A stretch of 64,000 nt of DNA from Bacteroidales bacterium (GTDB taxonomy: Bacteria > Bacteroidota > Bacteroidia > Bacteroidales > UBA4417): the NCBI GenBank assembly GCA_016707705.1, contig JADJHD010000051.1, positions 106,171-170,170 of the forward strand, in the 5' to 3' direction. Shown piece by piece: positions 17,599 to 26,695 of the stretch. The stretch's first letter is position 1, and each line of letters begins with the position of its first letter. The notes beneath the pieces were generated by a model that did not search any database, was not told the origin of the DNA, and was given only the letters and a program-made list of their open reading frames with translations. A program made the position numbers and the translations under genes.

Positions 17599-20268
17599 TT
17601 AATCCTTGATTTCCAAAGTGGATGTAATTGTAGGAACTTTTACTGTAATCCGGGCACCCCCATTTTTTCTGTTCTCCACTTTTACGCTTCCGTTGAGGGC
17701 TTCAACGAAACCTTTCACAATCGACAAACCCAATCCGGTGCCGCCGGGGACTGAATTATCCGCACGGTAAAATTTATCAAAAACGAAGGGAATGGAGAGA
17801 TCGTTGAATCCCGGTCCGCGATCCATGACTTCCATGAACAGGAATCCTGCATCAAAATACATTTTTATCCTGATGGTTGTCTTTGGAGGAGCGTACTGCG
17901 TAGCATTCAGCACAAGATTGTGAAGGATTTGCTCCATTAATCCAAAATCCAGCTTTACCAATGGCAGGGAATCGGGAATAACCACATCGGTTTTGAAATT
18001 TTCAAGTTCCTTTTTCAGGGTTCGAAGAACCTTACCCGCAAGATCATGAACATCCTGCCAGTCGGCATGAGGCTTTATCCTGTCCGATTCAAGGCGCGAC
18101 ATATTCAGCAGGTTTTCAATGAGCCGGTTTAATCGTTCCGATGCCGTAAAAATTTCATCCGAAAGTTGCCGGAAAGTTGATTTGTCAAGATCAACATTTA
18201 GCATGGTATCCGAAGCCCCCATGATGGTAGCCACCGGAATTCGCAATTCATGGGAAATCGAATTAAAGAGGGTTTTGTAGAGTTTTTCGGATTCATTGAG
18301 GATGGAAGCCTTCAATGCAAGTGAATTCAGAAATTCTCTTTCTATGGCATTGGAGACTTGTGTTCTGAAGGTGTTCCAGAACAGATCCATATCAATGTTC
18401 ATGGCTTGTTTGTGCAGCAGTGCCACCACTCCGGGCTTGAGTTTATTCCCGTTCAGAGCATAAAAGGTATAGGATGAGGAGGGAAGGGTATCGGTGAATT
18501 TCCCGGCTTTGCCTGAGTGATAATACACCCATGAAGCAATGCTCCTGTCGGCTTCGTTAATAACGATATCCGTTTCTGCGTAAAGCTTTTCTCCCAATTC
18601 ACTGTTATTTCCGGGTAGGAAAAAGGCACTTTCAAGATTGAAGGATTTGCGGATGGCTTTAATGGAGACAGAAATTACCTCTTCTATACCGGAAGCATGT
18701 GAAAGATCCCTGGTGAGCTGATACAAGGCATTTGTTCTTTCCTCCCGCTCCCTTGTCAGTCGCTCCTGTTTTCTTACCCTGGTCGTAAGGATGCCATTCA
18801 GAAGGGCTATGATAAAGAACATGCCAAGCATCAATACGTCTTCTGCCTTACTGATATGAAGGGTGAATTCGGGTGGGATGAAGAAATAATTCCATAGAAT
18901 GGCACATAGAAAAGCTGACAGCAGGATAGGGCCGATTCCGTAGAAAATTGCCAGCATTGAAATCATGAAAAGCATGGCAAAAGAAACCACCTGATATCCA
19001 AGTACAGCCTTGAAGGGATAAAAGGCAAGGGCTGTCAATATGGTGATTAATCCGGAGATAAAGTATTGCACAAATCCTGAGGAGTAGGAAAGCAAGGAGC
19101 TGTATTCCCTGGTTTTGTCATCATTCTCAACATTTGAGCCCATCACGTAAATGTCAATATTGCCGCTATGTTCAATGAGCCTGTTGATATAGCTGTTCAA
19201 TCTGTGTGTTGCCAGCAGATTGGGCTTTCTGGGTTTTGAGATTACGATATGAGAAATGTTTTCCTTTCTGGCGATATTCAGAACCGTTTTTACATAGTCA
19301 TTTCCGGAGGTTGTGATTAACTCGGCTCCAAGTTGCTTGGCGAGAAGGATATTTCTGGAAAGTTTTTCCTGCTGAATTTTCGACAATTTTCCTGAAGGCT
19401 CAATGTATAGGGCAACCAGTCCTGCACCCATGGTATTTGCAAGATTTTTTGCCCATCTGATCAGATTTATTGACTGACTGCTCTGATTGATTACAGCCAT
19501 GAGCCTTAATCCCGATTTCCAGGGACCGGAAATCCTTTTTTGCCGCATATATTGCCGAAGCTGGCTGTCGACCCTATCGGCAACAATTCTCAGGGCCATT
19601 TCACGAAGAGCGGTAATATTGCCTTTCCTGAAGAAGTTGCGTGTTGCTTCCCTGGTCTGTTGAGGTGAATATACTTTCCCCTCATCGAACCGCTGGAGTA
19701 ATTCTACTGGTGTCAGATCCACCAGTTCAATTTCTTCCGCTGATTCAAAAATTTCATCCGGAAGGGTTTCCCGGACAATTATTCCGGTGATTTGGGCAAC
19801 GGTATCTGCCCGGCTTTCAAGGTGCTGGACATTCAGGGAAGTATAAACATCAATTCCATTGTCGAGAATATCCTGAACATCCTGATATCTCTTCAGGTGG
19901 CGGCTGCCGGGGGCATTGGAATGAGCAAGTTCATCAATCAGGACCAGCCTGGGTTTTCGCTGGATGATTTGTTCAATATCTACTTCAAATAATGATGAGC
20001 CTTTATATTCGAAGCTCCTTCTGGGAATCATTTCCAAATCCCCGATCAGGTCATTGGTCTCCTTTCGATTGTGCGTTTCAATATATCCGATAACAACATC
20101 CGTTCCCTTGGATTTTTCAAGCTGTGCAGCCTTAAGCATTGAATAGGTCTTGCCAACCCCTGCACACATCCCAAAGAAAATTTTCAGCTTCCCCCTATGC
20201 TCCCTCTCTTCATCCTTTCTGATGGATGCCAGTATTTCATCCGGATCGGGACGGGTTGGATCATTCAT
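17599..20268 (-). CDS. kdpD: Sensor histidine kinase KdpD
   Basis: Membrane sensor of potassium limitation, 889 aa. The N-terminal KdpD domain carries the Walker A motif GMCAGVGKTYSM (about 33-44), then a Usp-like region (about 250-370). Four closely spaced transmembrane segments (DUF4118, about 400-500, 'FISGLITILTALAFYPF' onward) are followed by a GAF-like region, HisKA (LFNSISHELRIPVATIMGAS) and HATPase_c (NLVLNATQYAPP, GTGLGLSIVKGF). Full length for the family. It overlaps the kdpC end by eight bases, which places structural and regulatory genes in a single transcript, so the operon is probably autoregulated. Confidence 0.96.
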   Translation of the reverse strand: MNDPTRPDPDEILASIRKDEEREHRGKLKIFFGMCAGVGKTYSMLKAAQLEKSKGTDVVIGYIETHNRKETNDLIGDLEMIPRRSFEYKGSSLFEVDIEQIIQRKPRLVLIDELAHSNAPGSRHLKRYQDVQDILDNGIDVYTSLNVQHLESRADTVAQITGIIVRETLPDEIFESAEEIELVDLTPVELLQRFDEGKVYSPQQTREATRNFFRKGNITALREMALRIVADRVDSQLRQYMRQKRISGPWKSGLRLMAVINQSSQSINLIRWAKNLANTMGAGLVALYIEPSGKLSKIQQEKLSRNILLAKQLGAELITTSGNDYVKTVLNIARKENISHIVISKPRKPNLLATHRLNSYINRLIEHSGNIDIYVMGSNVENDDKTREYSSLLSYSSGFVQYFISGLITILTALAFYPFKAVLGYQVVSFAMLFMISMLAIFYGIGPILLSAFLCAILWNYFFIPPEFTLHISKAEDVLMLGMFFIIALLNGILTTRVRKQERLTREREERTNALYQLTRDLSHASGIEEVISVSIKAIRKSFNLESAFFLPGNNSELGEKLYAETDIVINEADRSIASWVYYHSGKAGKFTDTLPSSSYTFYALNGNKLKPGVVALLHKQAMNIDMDLFWNTFRTQVSNAIEREFLNSLALKASILNESEKLYKTLFNSISHELRIPVATIMGASDTMLNVDLDKSTFRQLSDEIFTASERLNRLIENLLNMSRLESDRIKPHADWQDVHDLAGKVLRTLKKELENFKTDVVIPDSLPLVKLDFGLMEQILHNLVLNATQYAPPKTTIRIKMYFDAGFLFMEVMDRGPGFNDLSIPFVFDKFYRADNSVPGGTGLGLSIVKGFVEALNGSVKVENRKNGGARITVKVPTITSTLEIKD

Positions 20269-20842
20269 GGCTATCGAATTTATTCAGTTCTAAATTTAGC
20301 TTGAATACATTAACAGTGGTCTCTCCAAACAGGGAAAATTGCGGAGGGGAGGCTAAATTATTAACCATTGAGATTAATTCCTTCTTTTGAGTGCTGCTGA
20401 ATTTTCTCATTCCGGCTACCCTATTGCATTGTAAAAGGGCTGATTTCAGTGAGATATCAGGATCCAGACCACTTGCAGAGGCAAATAGCATTTCATTAGG
20501 GACTACCGTTAAGCTATCCAGTCCATTTACCTTTAAGAAACGTGCTTTACTGGCCTGAATATCCCCAATCAGCTTCTTATTTCCCGGACCCAGATTTGAT
20601 GCACCTCCCGGAACAGTATTGAAATCACAAGCAGAAGGCCGTGGGAAAAAGTAGGTTGAATCAGAGAAATTCTGTCCAATCAGTTCTGATCCGCTAAGCT
20701 TACCGTTTACATAAACCAGGCTTCCATTTGCCTTGCGGGAAAAGAAAATTTGCGCAAAAGAAGTAATCAGCGCGGGGTAGAGCAGTCCGGTGAGAATGGT
20801 CATCGCCAACAAAACCCTAAGACTTATGATGATATTTTTCAT
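20261..20842 (-). CDS. kdpC: Potassium-transporting ATPase subunit KdpC
   Basis: The 193-aa product has one N-terminal membrane segment (ISLRVLLAMTILTGLLYPALIT) and the KdpC signature region FFPRPSACDFNTVPGGASNLGP, then ASASGLDPDIS. KdpC is the single-span subunit that stabilises the KdpFABC complex and assists ATP binding. It overlaps kdpB by four bases (ATGA) and kdpD by eight. Length is typical. Confidence 0.96.
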   Translation of the reverse strand: MKNIIISLRVLLAMTILTGLLYPALITSFAQIFFSRKANGSLVYVNGKLSGSELIGQNFSDSTYFFPRPSACDFNTVPGGASNLGPGNKKLIGDIQASKARFLKVNGLDSLTVVPNEMLFASASGLDPDISLKSALLQCNRVAGMRKFSSTQKKELISMVNNLASPPQFSLFGETTVNVFKLNLELNKFDSHE

Positions 20843-22919
20843 ACCAGTGAAAAGAAATTAATGATTAAATCAATGGCTTTTATTCCAATAAATGGGACAA
20901 TTATCCCCCCGATCCCGTACACCAGCATATTCCTTGCAAGAATGGTGTTGGCAGCAACCGGGCGATATTTGACACCTTTCATGGCAAGAGGAATCAGAAG
21001 AATTATGATAAGGGCATTGAAAATTACCGCACTCAGAATTGCTGAATTGGGAGATGCGAGTTTCATGATGTTCAGGACTGAAAGAGGTCCCTCGGAGCCT
21101 GAATAAGCATAGAGCGAAGTTGCAATTGCCGGGATGATGGCAAAGTACTTGGCAACATCATTGGCTATGCTGAAAGTTGTCAGGGCTCCCCGGGTCATCA
21201 GCAATTGCTTTCCTGTTTCAACAACCTCAATCAGTTTGGTGGGATTGCTGTCGAGGTCTACCATATTTCCCGCCTCCCTTGCTGCCTGTGTTCCGGTATT
21301 CATGGCTATTCCAACATCTGCCTGGGCCAGTGCCGGTGCATCATTGGTGCCATCTCCTATCATTCCTACAAGGTGCCCTTTCGATTGTTCATTGCGGATT
21401 CGTTCAAGCTTATCTTCCGGCTTTGCTTCTGCAAGAAAATCATCAACTCCGGCTTCGGCGGCAATAGCAGCAGCGGTGAGTGGATTATCGCCAGTAATCA
21501 TCACAGTCCGGATTCCCATTTCCCTGAGCTGGGCGAATCGCTGTCTAATTCCCCCCTTCACAATGTCCTTCAGGTGAATAACGCCGAGAATCCTGTTATT
21601 TTCTGCCACAACAAGTGGGGTTGCGCCCTGCCTCGACAGCTGGGATATGGTTTCCATGATTTTTCCCGGGAAGAAGCCATCATTTCCTTCCACAAATTTT
21701 CGAATGGCTTCTGTAGCACCTTTCCTTATACAACGGGTGTTGCCATTGTTATAAATAAGGTCTACCCCACTCATTCGGCTTTGGGCAGTGAAGGGGACAA
21801 AAACTGAAGTGTATTCATGCATTTCCCGTCCGCGGAGGTTGAAAAGCTCCTTTGCCAGAATCACGATTGAGCGTCCTTCAGGGGTTTCATCAGCCAGGGA
21901 GGCTAGCTGAGATGCATCTGCAAGCTCTTCAAGACTTACTCCTTCAGCAGGAATAAATTCAGTTGCCATGCGGTTTCCAAGAGTTATAGTTCCTGTTTTA
22001 TCGAGAAGCAAAACATCAACATCCCCTGCAGCCTCAATAGCCTTTCCGCTGGTTGCAATTACATTTTTCTTCAGAAGACGGTCCATTCCGCTAATACCGA
22101 TAGCACTCAATAATCCGCCTATTGTAGTGGGAATCAGGCATACCAGCAAGGCAATCAAAACAGTTACCGACAAGTTGGACGAACCAATGGTACCGGCTGA
22201 ATCCAGGCTATATTTGAAAAATGCAGGAAGACTGATGATTGCCAGCAGGAAAATAATGCTCAATCCGGAAAGGAGAATGATCAGGGCAATTTCGTTGGGT
22301 GTTTTTTGTCGTTTAGCACCTTCCACCAAGGCAATCATTCTGTCGAGGAATGTGTCGCCCTGTTCAGAGGTAATTTTCACAACAATCCTGTCGCTGATTA
22401 CTTTCGTGCCACCGGTTACGGCACTTCTGTCGCCTCCGCTTTCCCGGATAACCGGTGCTGATTCGCCGGTAATGGCGGATTCATCAACGGTTGCAATGCC
22501 TTCTATAACTTCTCCATCGGCTGGTATGACTGTTCCGCTTTCGCAGACAACTACGTCGCCGCGTGTAAGACTTGTGGCCGGAATCTCTTCAATTTTGCCG
22601 TTGCTAAGTCTGAAAGCAGTATTCTCAGTGCGGTTTCTGCGGAGGATTCAGCCTGAGCCTTTCCCCTTCCTTCGGCGATAGCTTCCGAAAAGTTGGCAAA
22701 TAAAACTGTGAACCACAGCCAAAGGCAGATCTGAAAATCGAACCAGGAAAAGTGGTTGGAGAAGGCAGAGGTTATCACTGATGAAAGAGTGATAAATCCA
22801 CCGATAGCAACAATAAATATTACCGGATTTTTTATCAGAAAAGCCGGATTGAGTTTCCTGAAAGCGTCCAGGATTGCACGCAATAGAATTCTCGCCGAAA
22901 AAACAGAGGTATTATTCAT
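20839..22919 (-). CDS. kdpB: Potassium-transporting P-type ATPase subunit KdpB (frameshifted)
   Basis: KdpB is the catalytic P-type ATPase subunit. The reading frame starts at the ATG at 22919 and runs about 91 codons (MNNTSVFSARILLRAILDAF ... EAIAEGRGKAQAES). It then shifts at about 22643-22646, where 'gaatcctccgc' should probably read with three C (Glu-Ser-Leu-Arg). The second frame carries on to 20839 with LTRGDVVVCESGTVIPADGEV, the TGES actuator loop, the phosphorylation motif LLLDKTGTITLG, KGATEAIRKF, MITGDNPLTA and GDGTNDAPALAQ. With one base restored the protein is about 693 aa, the normal length. Every essential motif is present, so the break is probably a sequence error; if real, it would inactivate the pump. 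It lies 16 bp after kdpA. Confidence 0.92.
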
Positions 22920-22935
22920 GGTAGTATAATCTTTA

Positions 22936-24621
22936 TTAAAAACTAATTCCGGAACCGATTAGCAAATGGTCAGCTATTGGTCCCAATGCCAGTGCCGGGA
23001 AAAAGGTCAGTCCGCCAACAATCAGTATCACCGCTATCAGCAATATGATAAACAGCCAGTTGTCGGTGCGGAAGGTTCCTTTTGAAGGAGGTGTTCTCTT
23101 TTTGGCGGACATGCTGCCGGCAATTGCCAGCACGGGCAGGATAATTCCAAATCGTCCGATAAGCATTGCAAAACCAAGGGAAACATTGAAAAAAGGAGTA
23201 TCAGTAGTTAGACCTGCAAATGCACTTCCATTATTTCCGGCTGCAGAGCTGAATGCGTAAAGTATCTGAGTCAGTCCGTGCGGACCTTTATTGCCGATGC
23301 TGTTAAGGCCCCATGGAGTGACAGCTGCAAAGGCTGAAAAAAGCAGGATGATGATACAGGGTGCCAGAATTGCAAGGATTGACATTTTAATTTCGAAAGC
23401 CTCAATTTTCTTTCCCAGGTATTCAGGCGTTCTGCCGACCATTAATCCGGCGATAAAGACCGTGAGCAAAATGAAGATGACCATTCCATATAAACCGGCT
23501 CCAACACCACCGAAAATAACCTCTCCCAACATTATGTTAAACAGGGCTATCATCCCCGACAGTGGAGAAAGGCTGTCCATCATGGCATTCACAGAACCAT
23601 TGGATGCGCAACTGGTAGAGACAGACCATAGAATACTGTTGAACAGCCCGATTCTGGTTTCTTTTCCTTCCATGCTGCCAGCAATTCCGGTAAGCGGATT
23701 AATTCCTGTTTCGGAATAGTATGAAAGTCCGAGACCAATTAAAAACAGCATCATCATGGTAATGAAAAGCGTCCATCCCTGCCGGTTTGATCCCGCGAAG
23801 CGACCATAAGTAAAGGTCAGGGAAGCCGGGATAAGCAATATTGCCAGAACCTGCAGAAAATTGCTGAAAGGAGTTGGGTTTTCAAAAGGATGAGCGCTAT
23901 TTGTTCCAAAATAACCTCCACCATTGGTTCCCAGTTGTTTGATCGCAACTTGTGATGCAACCGGACCAGCCGGTATGAGTTGTTGTTTTCCATCAAGAGT
24001 TATGGCTTTTTGATAGGGAGAGAAATTCTGGATGACACCTTGACCGGATAAGATGATAGCCAGAAAAATTGAAAGCGGGATCAATACATATAATACAGAA
24101 CGGTGCAGGTCAACCCAGAAATTACCAAGCTGTGAGGAAGAGCGGTTTGAGAGGCCTCTCATAACAGCGATCAATACAGCGATTCCGGTGCCTGCGCTCA
24201 CAAAATTCTGAACGGTGAGTCCGGCCATTTGCACCAGGTAGCTCAGGCTGGATTCACCGCTATATGATTGCCAGTTGGTATTGGTAACGAAGCTGATAGC
24301 GGTATTCAGGGCGAGATGCCAGCTCAATCCGGGGACGTTTTGGGGGTTAAGGGGCAGGTATTGCTGGAATAGAAGCAACAGGAAAAGGACAACAAAGCCA
24401 AGTAAGTTAAATAGCAGCAAATTCAGGGCATAGGATTTCCAGTTCATCTGTTTTTCCTGATCAATGCCGGAAAGCTTGTACAGAAAGGTTTCGAAGCCAT
24501 GAAATATAGGGCTAAGGGCATTTCTTTCGCCCAGAAACACTTTAGCCATATAACGGCCAAGCAAGGGAGTGAGTAATATCAATGCCGACAGGAATATTGC
24601 CAGCTGTATGAAGTCAGTCAT
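22936..24621 (-). CDS. kdpA: Potassium-transporting ATPase subunit KdpA
   Basis: KdpA is the channel-like potassium-binding subunit. The 561-aa product has about ten to twelve membrane segments and the selectivity-filter-like loops typical of the family, including TNTNWQSYSGE, GTNGGGYFGTNSAHPFENP, CASNGSVNAM and SAAGNNGSAFAGL. Length is normal. Its start codon lies inside the end of the upstream 49-aa small gene (overlap of eight bases), which suggests translational coupling. Confidence 0.97.
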   Translation of the reverse strand: MTDFIQLAIFLSALILLTPLLGRYMAKVFLGERNALSPIFHGFETFLYKLSGIDQEKQMNWKSYALNLLLFNLLGFVVLFLLLLFQQYLPLNPQNVPGLSWHLALNTAISFVTNTNWQSYSGESSLSYLVQMAGLTVQNFVSAGTGIAVLIAVMRGLSNRSSSQLGNFWVDLHRSVLYVLIPLSIFLAIILSGQGVIQNFSPYQKAITLDGKQQLIPAGPVASQVAIKQLGTNGGGYFGTNSAHPFENPTPFSNFLQVLAILLIPASLTFTYGRFAGSNRQGWTLFITMMMLFLIGLGLSYYSETGINPLTGIAGSMEGKETRIGLFNSILWSVSTSCASNGSVNAMMDSLSPLSGMIALFNIMLGEVIFGGVGAGLYGMVIFILLTVFIAGLMVGRTPEYLGKKIEAFEIKMSILAILAPCIIILLFSAFAAVTPWGLNSIGNKGPHGLTQILYAFSSAAGNNGSAFAGLTTDTPFFNVSLGFAMLIGRFGIILPVLAIAGSMSAKKRTPPSKGTFRTDNWLFIILLIAVILIVGGLTFFPALALGPIADHLLIGSGISF

Positions 24622-24763
24622 CGTATTCAGAGTTAAGGAATATGAGTTTTCTATGATCGGGAGACAAGTCTATTTTAAAGACATGTTCAATGATTATTGC
24701 AAGGAAGTAGCCCACTGAGAACAATCCAAGCAGTTCAAGAAAGAAGGCCAGGATGGGAAGCAT
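24614..24763 (-). CDS. Small membrane protein between kdpF and kdpA (49 aa)
   Basis: This short frame reads MLPILAFFLELLGLFSVGYF, then LAIIIEHVFKIDLSPDHRK and a polar tail. It has one hydrophobic segment (about residues 3-25) and a charged C-terminal half. It starts three bases after the kdpF stop and ends eight bases inside kdpA (ATGACTGA), so its position is that of a genuine coupled gene in the operon. I do not recognise a named family. A role as an accessory subunit of the Kdp pump, or as a translational coupling device for kdpA, is inference. Confidence 0.7.
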   Translation of the reverse strand: MLPILAFFLELLGLFSVGYFLAIIIEHVFKIDLSPDHRKLIFLNSEYDD

Positions 24764-24766
24764 TTC

Positions 24767-24919
24767 TCAGAATTTTTCGGGTCTGAAAAGAGAATAGAAA
24801 AGGTAGCCCAGCACCAATAGGGAAATTGCTCCAACCAATAGATAGGAAGAGGAGGAAGAAGAGTCGAATCCGGCAGCAATGAGGATTGTGAGAAAAAGGG
24901 CAATCAATACAGCTTTCAT
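24767..24919 (-). CDS. kdpF: KdpF-like small subunit (50 aa)
   Basis: A 50-aa protein with a first hydrophobic segment (MKAVLIALFLTILIAAG), a run of six serines, and a second segment YLLVGAISLLVLGYLFYSL that ends in FRPEKF. The second part matches the shape of KdpF (hydrophobic helix, LGYL.Y.L, then a short polar end such as P-E-x-F). KdpF is normally 26-30 residues; the extra N-terminal helix could be a signal peptide. It is the first gene of the operon, followed after three bases by the next small gene. KdpF stabilises the KdpABC complex. Confidence 0.75.
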   Translation of the reverse strand: MKAVLIALFLTILIAAGFDSSSSSSYLLVGAISLLVLGYLFYSLFRPEKF

Positions 24920-24924
24920 TTTGT

Positions 24925-24948
24925 AACGATTTTATCGTTGCAAAACTA
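24925..24948 (-). promoter_or_regulatory. kdp operon promoter -7 box and adjacent dyad
   Basis: On the minus strand TAGTTTTG (24948-24941) fits the Bacteroidota -7 consensus TAnnTTTG. Directly downstream is a perfect inverted repeat, AACGAT-AAA-ATCGTT (24939-24925), at or just after the expected transcription start. Upstream, between about 24955 and 25000, AATCCTTAT occurs twice, a possible direct-repeat site for KdpE. Assigning these sites to particular proteins is inference. Confidence 0.5.
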
Positions 24949-25216
24949 TCCCCGTATTTATAAGCCTTTTATAAGGATTACACTGGTAGAAATAAGGATT
25001 TTATAAAGAAAGCATATTTGCATTTATCGAAGAGGGGGTAGAAAACCCTGACAGTGTGATCTTTCTGTTGATTAATGGCAAACAGAGAGAATCAACAATG
25101 GGCGAAGAGAGCCTTGTCGCATAGTCGAATATTGATAAACTGCAAATGGAAAAACTGTATTGATATAGTTAAATCAACTACATCAAAAAGTTTCTGAAGG
25201 AAGGGATAATGGAGGA

Positions 25217-25819
25217 TTACATTTTAACCACGCAAGTTTTCTCATCACAGGGAAGCATGGTATTCACGCCATCAATATACTGAGAAACGGTAGTTTGATA
25301 GGGAAGTTTTGCAAAATTGAAAGCCAGTCCGGGCATAGCCTTGGTGAAAGCCGTCGTATTTGTCAGTTTAATGCGGCAGATGCGGGTTCCTGGGACTTTA
25401 GCCGGGATAAGTGTGCCTCTGCGTTCAGGTTTAGCTTCTTTTGGTAAAGGTTTCAGGGTTCTTGAAGGAATCTTGACAATACCTGCAGCCTGGGCAAATT
25501 GAATAGCGAGTGGTTTTTGTTCGTCGATTAATTGAGAGCTGCCTTCAACGATTGAGGCGGTTACTGTGCCGTTGGCATAGAATGCAGGGCTAACCAGGAT
25601 GCCTGCCTGAAGGAGGGCAAGTTCAAATGGGTTTGAAGGGTCGGTGTCCAGAATGAGAAGGTCGAATTCAAAAGTCTTGTCGCCGGTAAGAGTTCCGTTT
25701 GCCAGAATAAGCTGATAGCCGGGATCAGGGGTGCTGGTTTGGGCGGTAAGCGATTGGCTGGAGAACAGGAGGCAAAGCATCATGATGGATGCAAGGCTGA
25801 TAATTGAATTTTTTCTCAT
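25217..25819 (-). CDS. Secreted protein with only the N-terminal domain seen in large T9SS proteins
   Basis: A 200-aa product with a signal peptide (ending SQSLTAQ). The mature part, with GYQLILANGTLTGDKTFEFDLLILDTDPSNPFELALLQAGILVSP, PGTRICRIKLTNTTAF and TTVSQYIDGVNT, resembles the N-terminal cohesin-like module that usually opens much longer secreted Bacteroidota proteins ending in a sorting domain. Here the frame stops after about 175 mature residues (CDEKTCVVKM), with no sorting domain in any downstream frame. It is either a short stand-alone member or a truncated gene. Function unknown. No operon partner. Confidence 0.7.
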   Translation of the reverse strand: MRKNSIISLASIMMLCLLFSSQSLTAQTSTPDPGYQLILANGTLTGDKTFEFDLLILDTDPSNPFELALLQAGILVSPAFYANGTVTASIVEGSSQLIDEQKPLAIQFAQAAGIVKIPSRTLKPLPKEAKPERRGTLIPAKVPGTRICRIKLTNTTAFTKAMPGLAFNFAKLPYQTTVSQYIDGVNTMLPCDEKTCVVKM

Positions 25820-25894
25820 CGATTAAAGGATTAATGCGTTAAGCTTTCACAAATGTAAGGGTATTCAGGATGTTGGAGTGATTGAAGGGTAAAA

Positions 25895-25924
25895 AAAGGG
25901 CCGGTTCAGATGAGCCGGCCCTTT
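25895..25924 (-). terminator. Rho-independent terminator after the TPR membrane protein
   Basis: A ten-base-pair stem (AAAGGGCCGG / CCGGCCCTTT) with a ten-base loop. Read on the minus strand it is followed by a run of T, so it terminates the gene ending at 25943. Confidence 0.85.
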
Positions 25925-25942
25925 TAGAAGATGAATAAACTG

Positions 25943-26695
25943 CTAATTGAGTTTTTCAAGCAGATGCCTGGCATCCATACGATGGATATTTTCGGGGTTG
26001 GTGGAAATCTTGGTCAGCTGTTCCCGTGCTTTAACGGTTTGATTGCTTTTTAGAAAGCACAAACCCAAATACCATTCGGCATGCTCTGTGTACAGATTCT
26101 GGTCGTCGACTATGATCGTGTTGAATGCTTTTTCGGCATCCACATAGTTTTCGGTCTCTATACACGAAATCCCATAGAAGAACCATCCAGCAAAGTTGTC
26201 CTTATCGGAAGAAAGGATTTGCTTGAACAATTTGGCCGCTACCGGATAGTTTTTCTCCTGGAACTGCATTACTGCTTCCACGATATTAGCATCTCCGGAC
26301 CTGGTTACATTGATAAGGTTTTCAGGGCTGTAGTACTGTTTGAATAAACGTTCATTTGAGTCGGTGCCCATTGATCGGAACAGAATTGTTGAACCGATGG
26401 CAGCGAGGATAATAATGGATGCAGCAGCATACCAAACTTTCCTGAACTGCATGCGCACAACTGGCACTTCCGCTTTCTCCTTTCGGTTCTCTCGGTAGGC
26501 CGACAGCAGCTTCATCCGTAGATCGATAATGTCATCCTGCCGGAGGGCATCATCAATCGTGCGTGAGAACTTCAGCTCCTGGGCAAGCCCGGGATTCGAA
26601 GCGGTTTCTCTTTCGAAAAGCTGCTTCTCCGACTGTACCATTTCGTTGGAAAGGTACTGTTCTACGCTGGCTGAATACTTGAAGTTGTTTTTCAT
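25943..26695 (-). CDS. Single-span membrane protein with TPR-like repeats
   Basis: The 250-aa product has a soluble N-terminal part of about 85 residues (YLSNEMVQSEKQLFERETASNPGLAQEL), one membrane segment (VWYAAASIIILAAIGSTILF, about 87-106), and an extracytoplasmic region with tetratricopeptide-like units: EAVMQFQEKNYPVAAKLFKQIL, AGWFFYGISCIETENYVDAEKAF and EHAEWYLGLCFLKSNQTVKAREQL. This architecture (acidic N-terminus, one span, TPR) is common in Bacteroidota next to sigma-factor genes and resembles anti-sigma-like scaffolds. No sigma factor is found upstream, so the role stays open. A strong terminator follows. Confidence 0.8.
   Translation of the reverse strand: MKNNFKYSASVEQYLSNEMVQSEKQLFERETASNPGLAQELKFSRTIDDALRQDDIIDLRMKLLSAYRENRKEKAEVPVVRMQFRKVWYAAASIIILAAIGSTILFRSMGTDSNERLFKQYYSPENLINVTRSGDANIVEAVMQFQEKNYPVAAKLFKQILSSDKDNFAGWFFYGISCIETENYVDAEKAFNTIIVDDQNLYTEHAEWYLGLCFLKSNQTVKAREQLTKISTNPENIHRMDARHLLEKLN

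Noticed and set aside
21205..21807. 200-codon open frame antisense to kdpB
   Set aside because: Shadow of the P-type ATPase; Ser- and His-rich chance translation.
24694..24903. 69-codon frame in front of kdpA
   Set aside because: It lies in a different phase over kdpF and the 49-aa gene, both of which have coupled spacing and membrane-protein composition.
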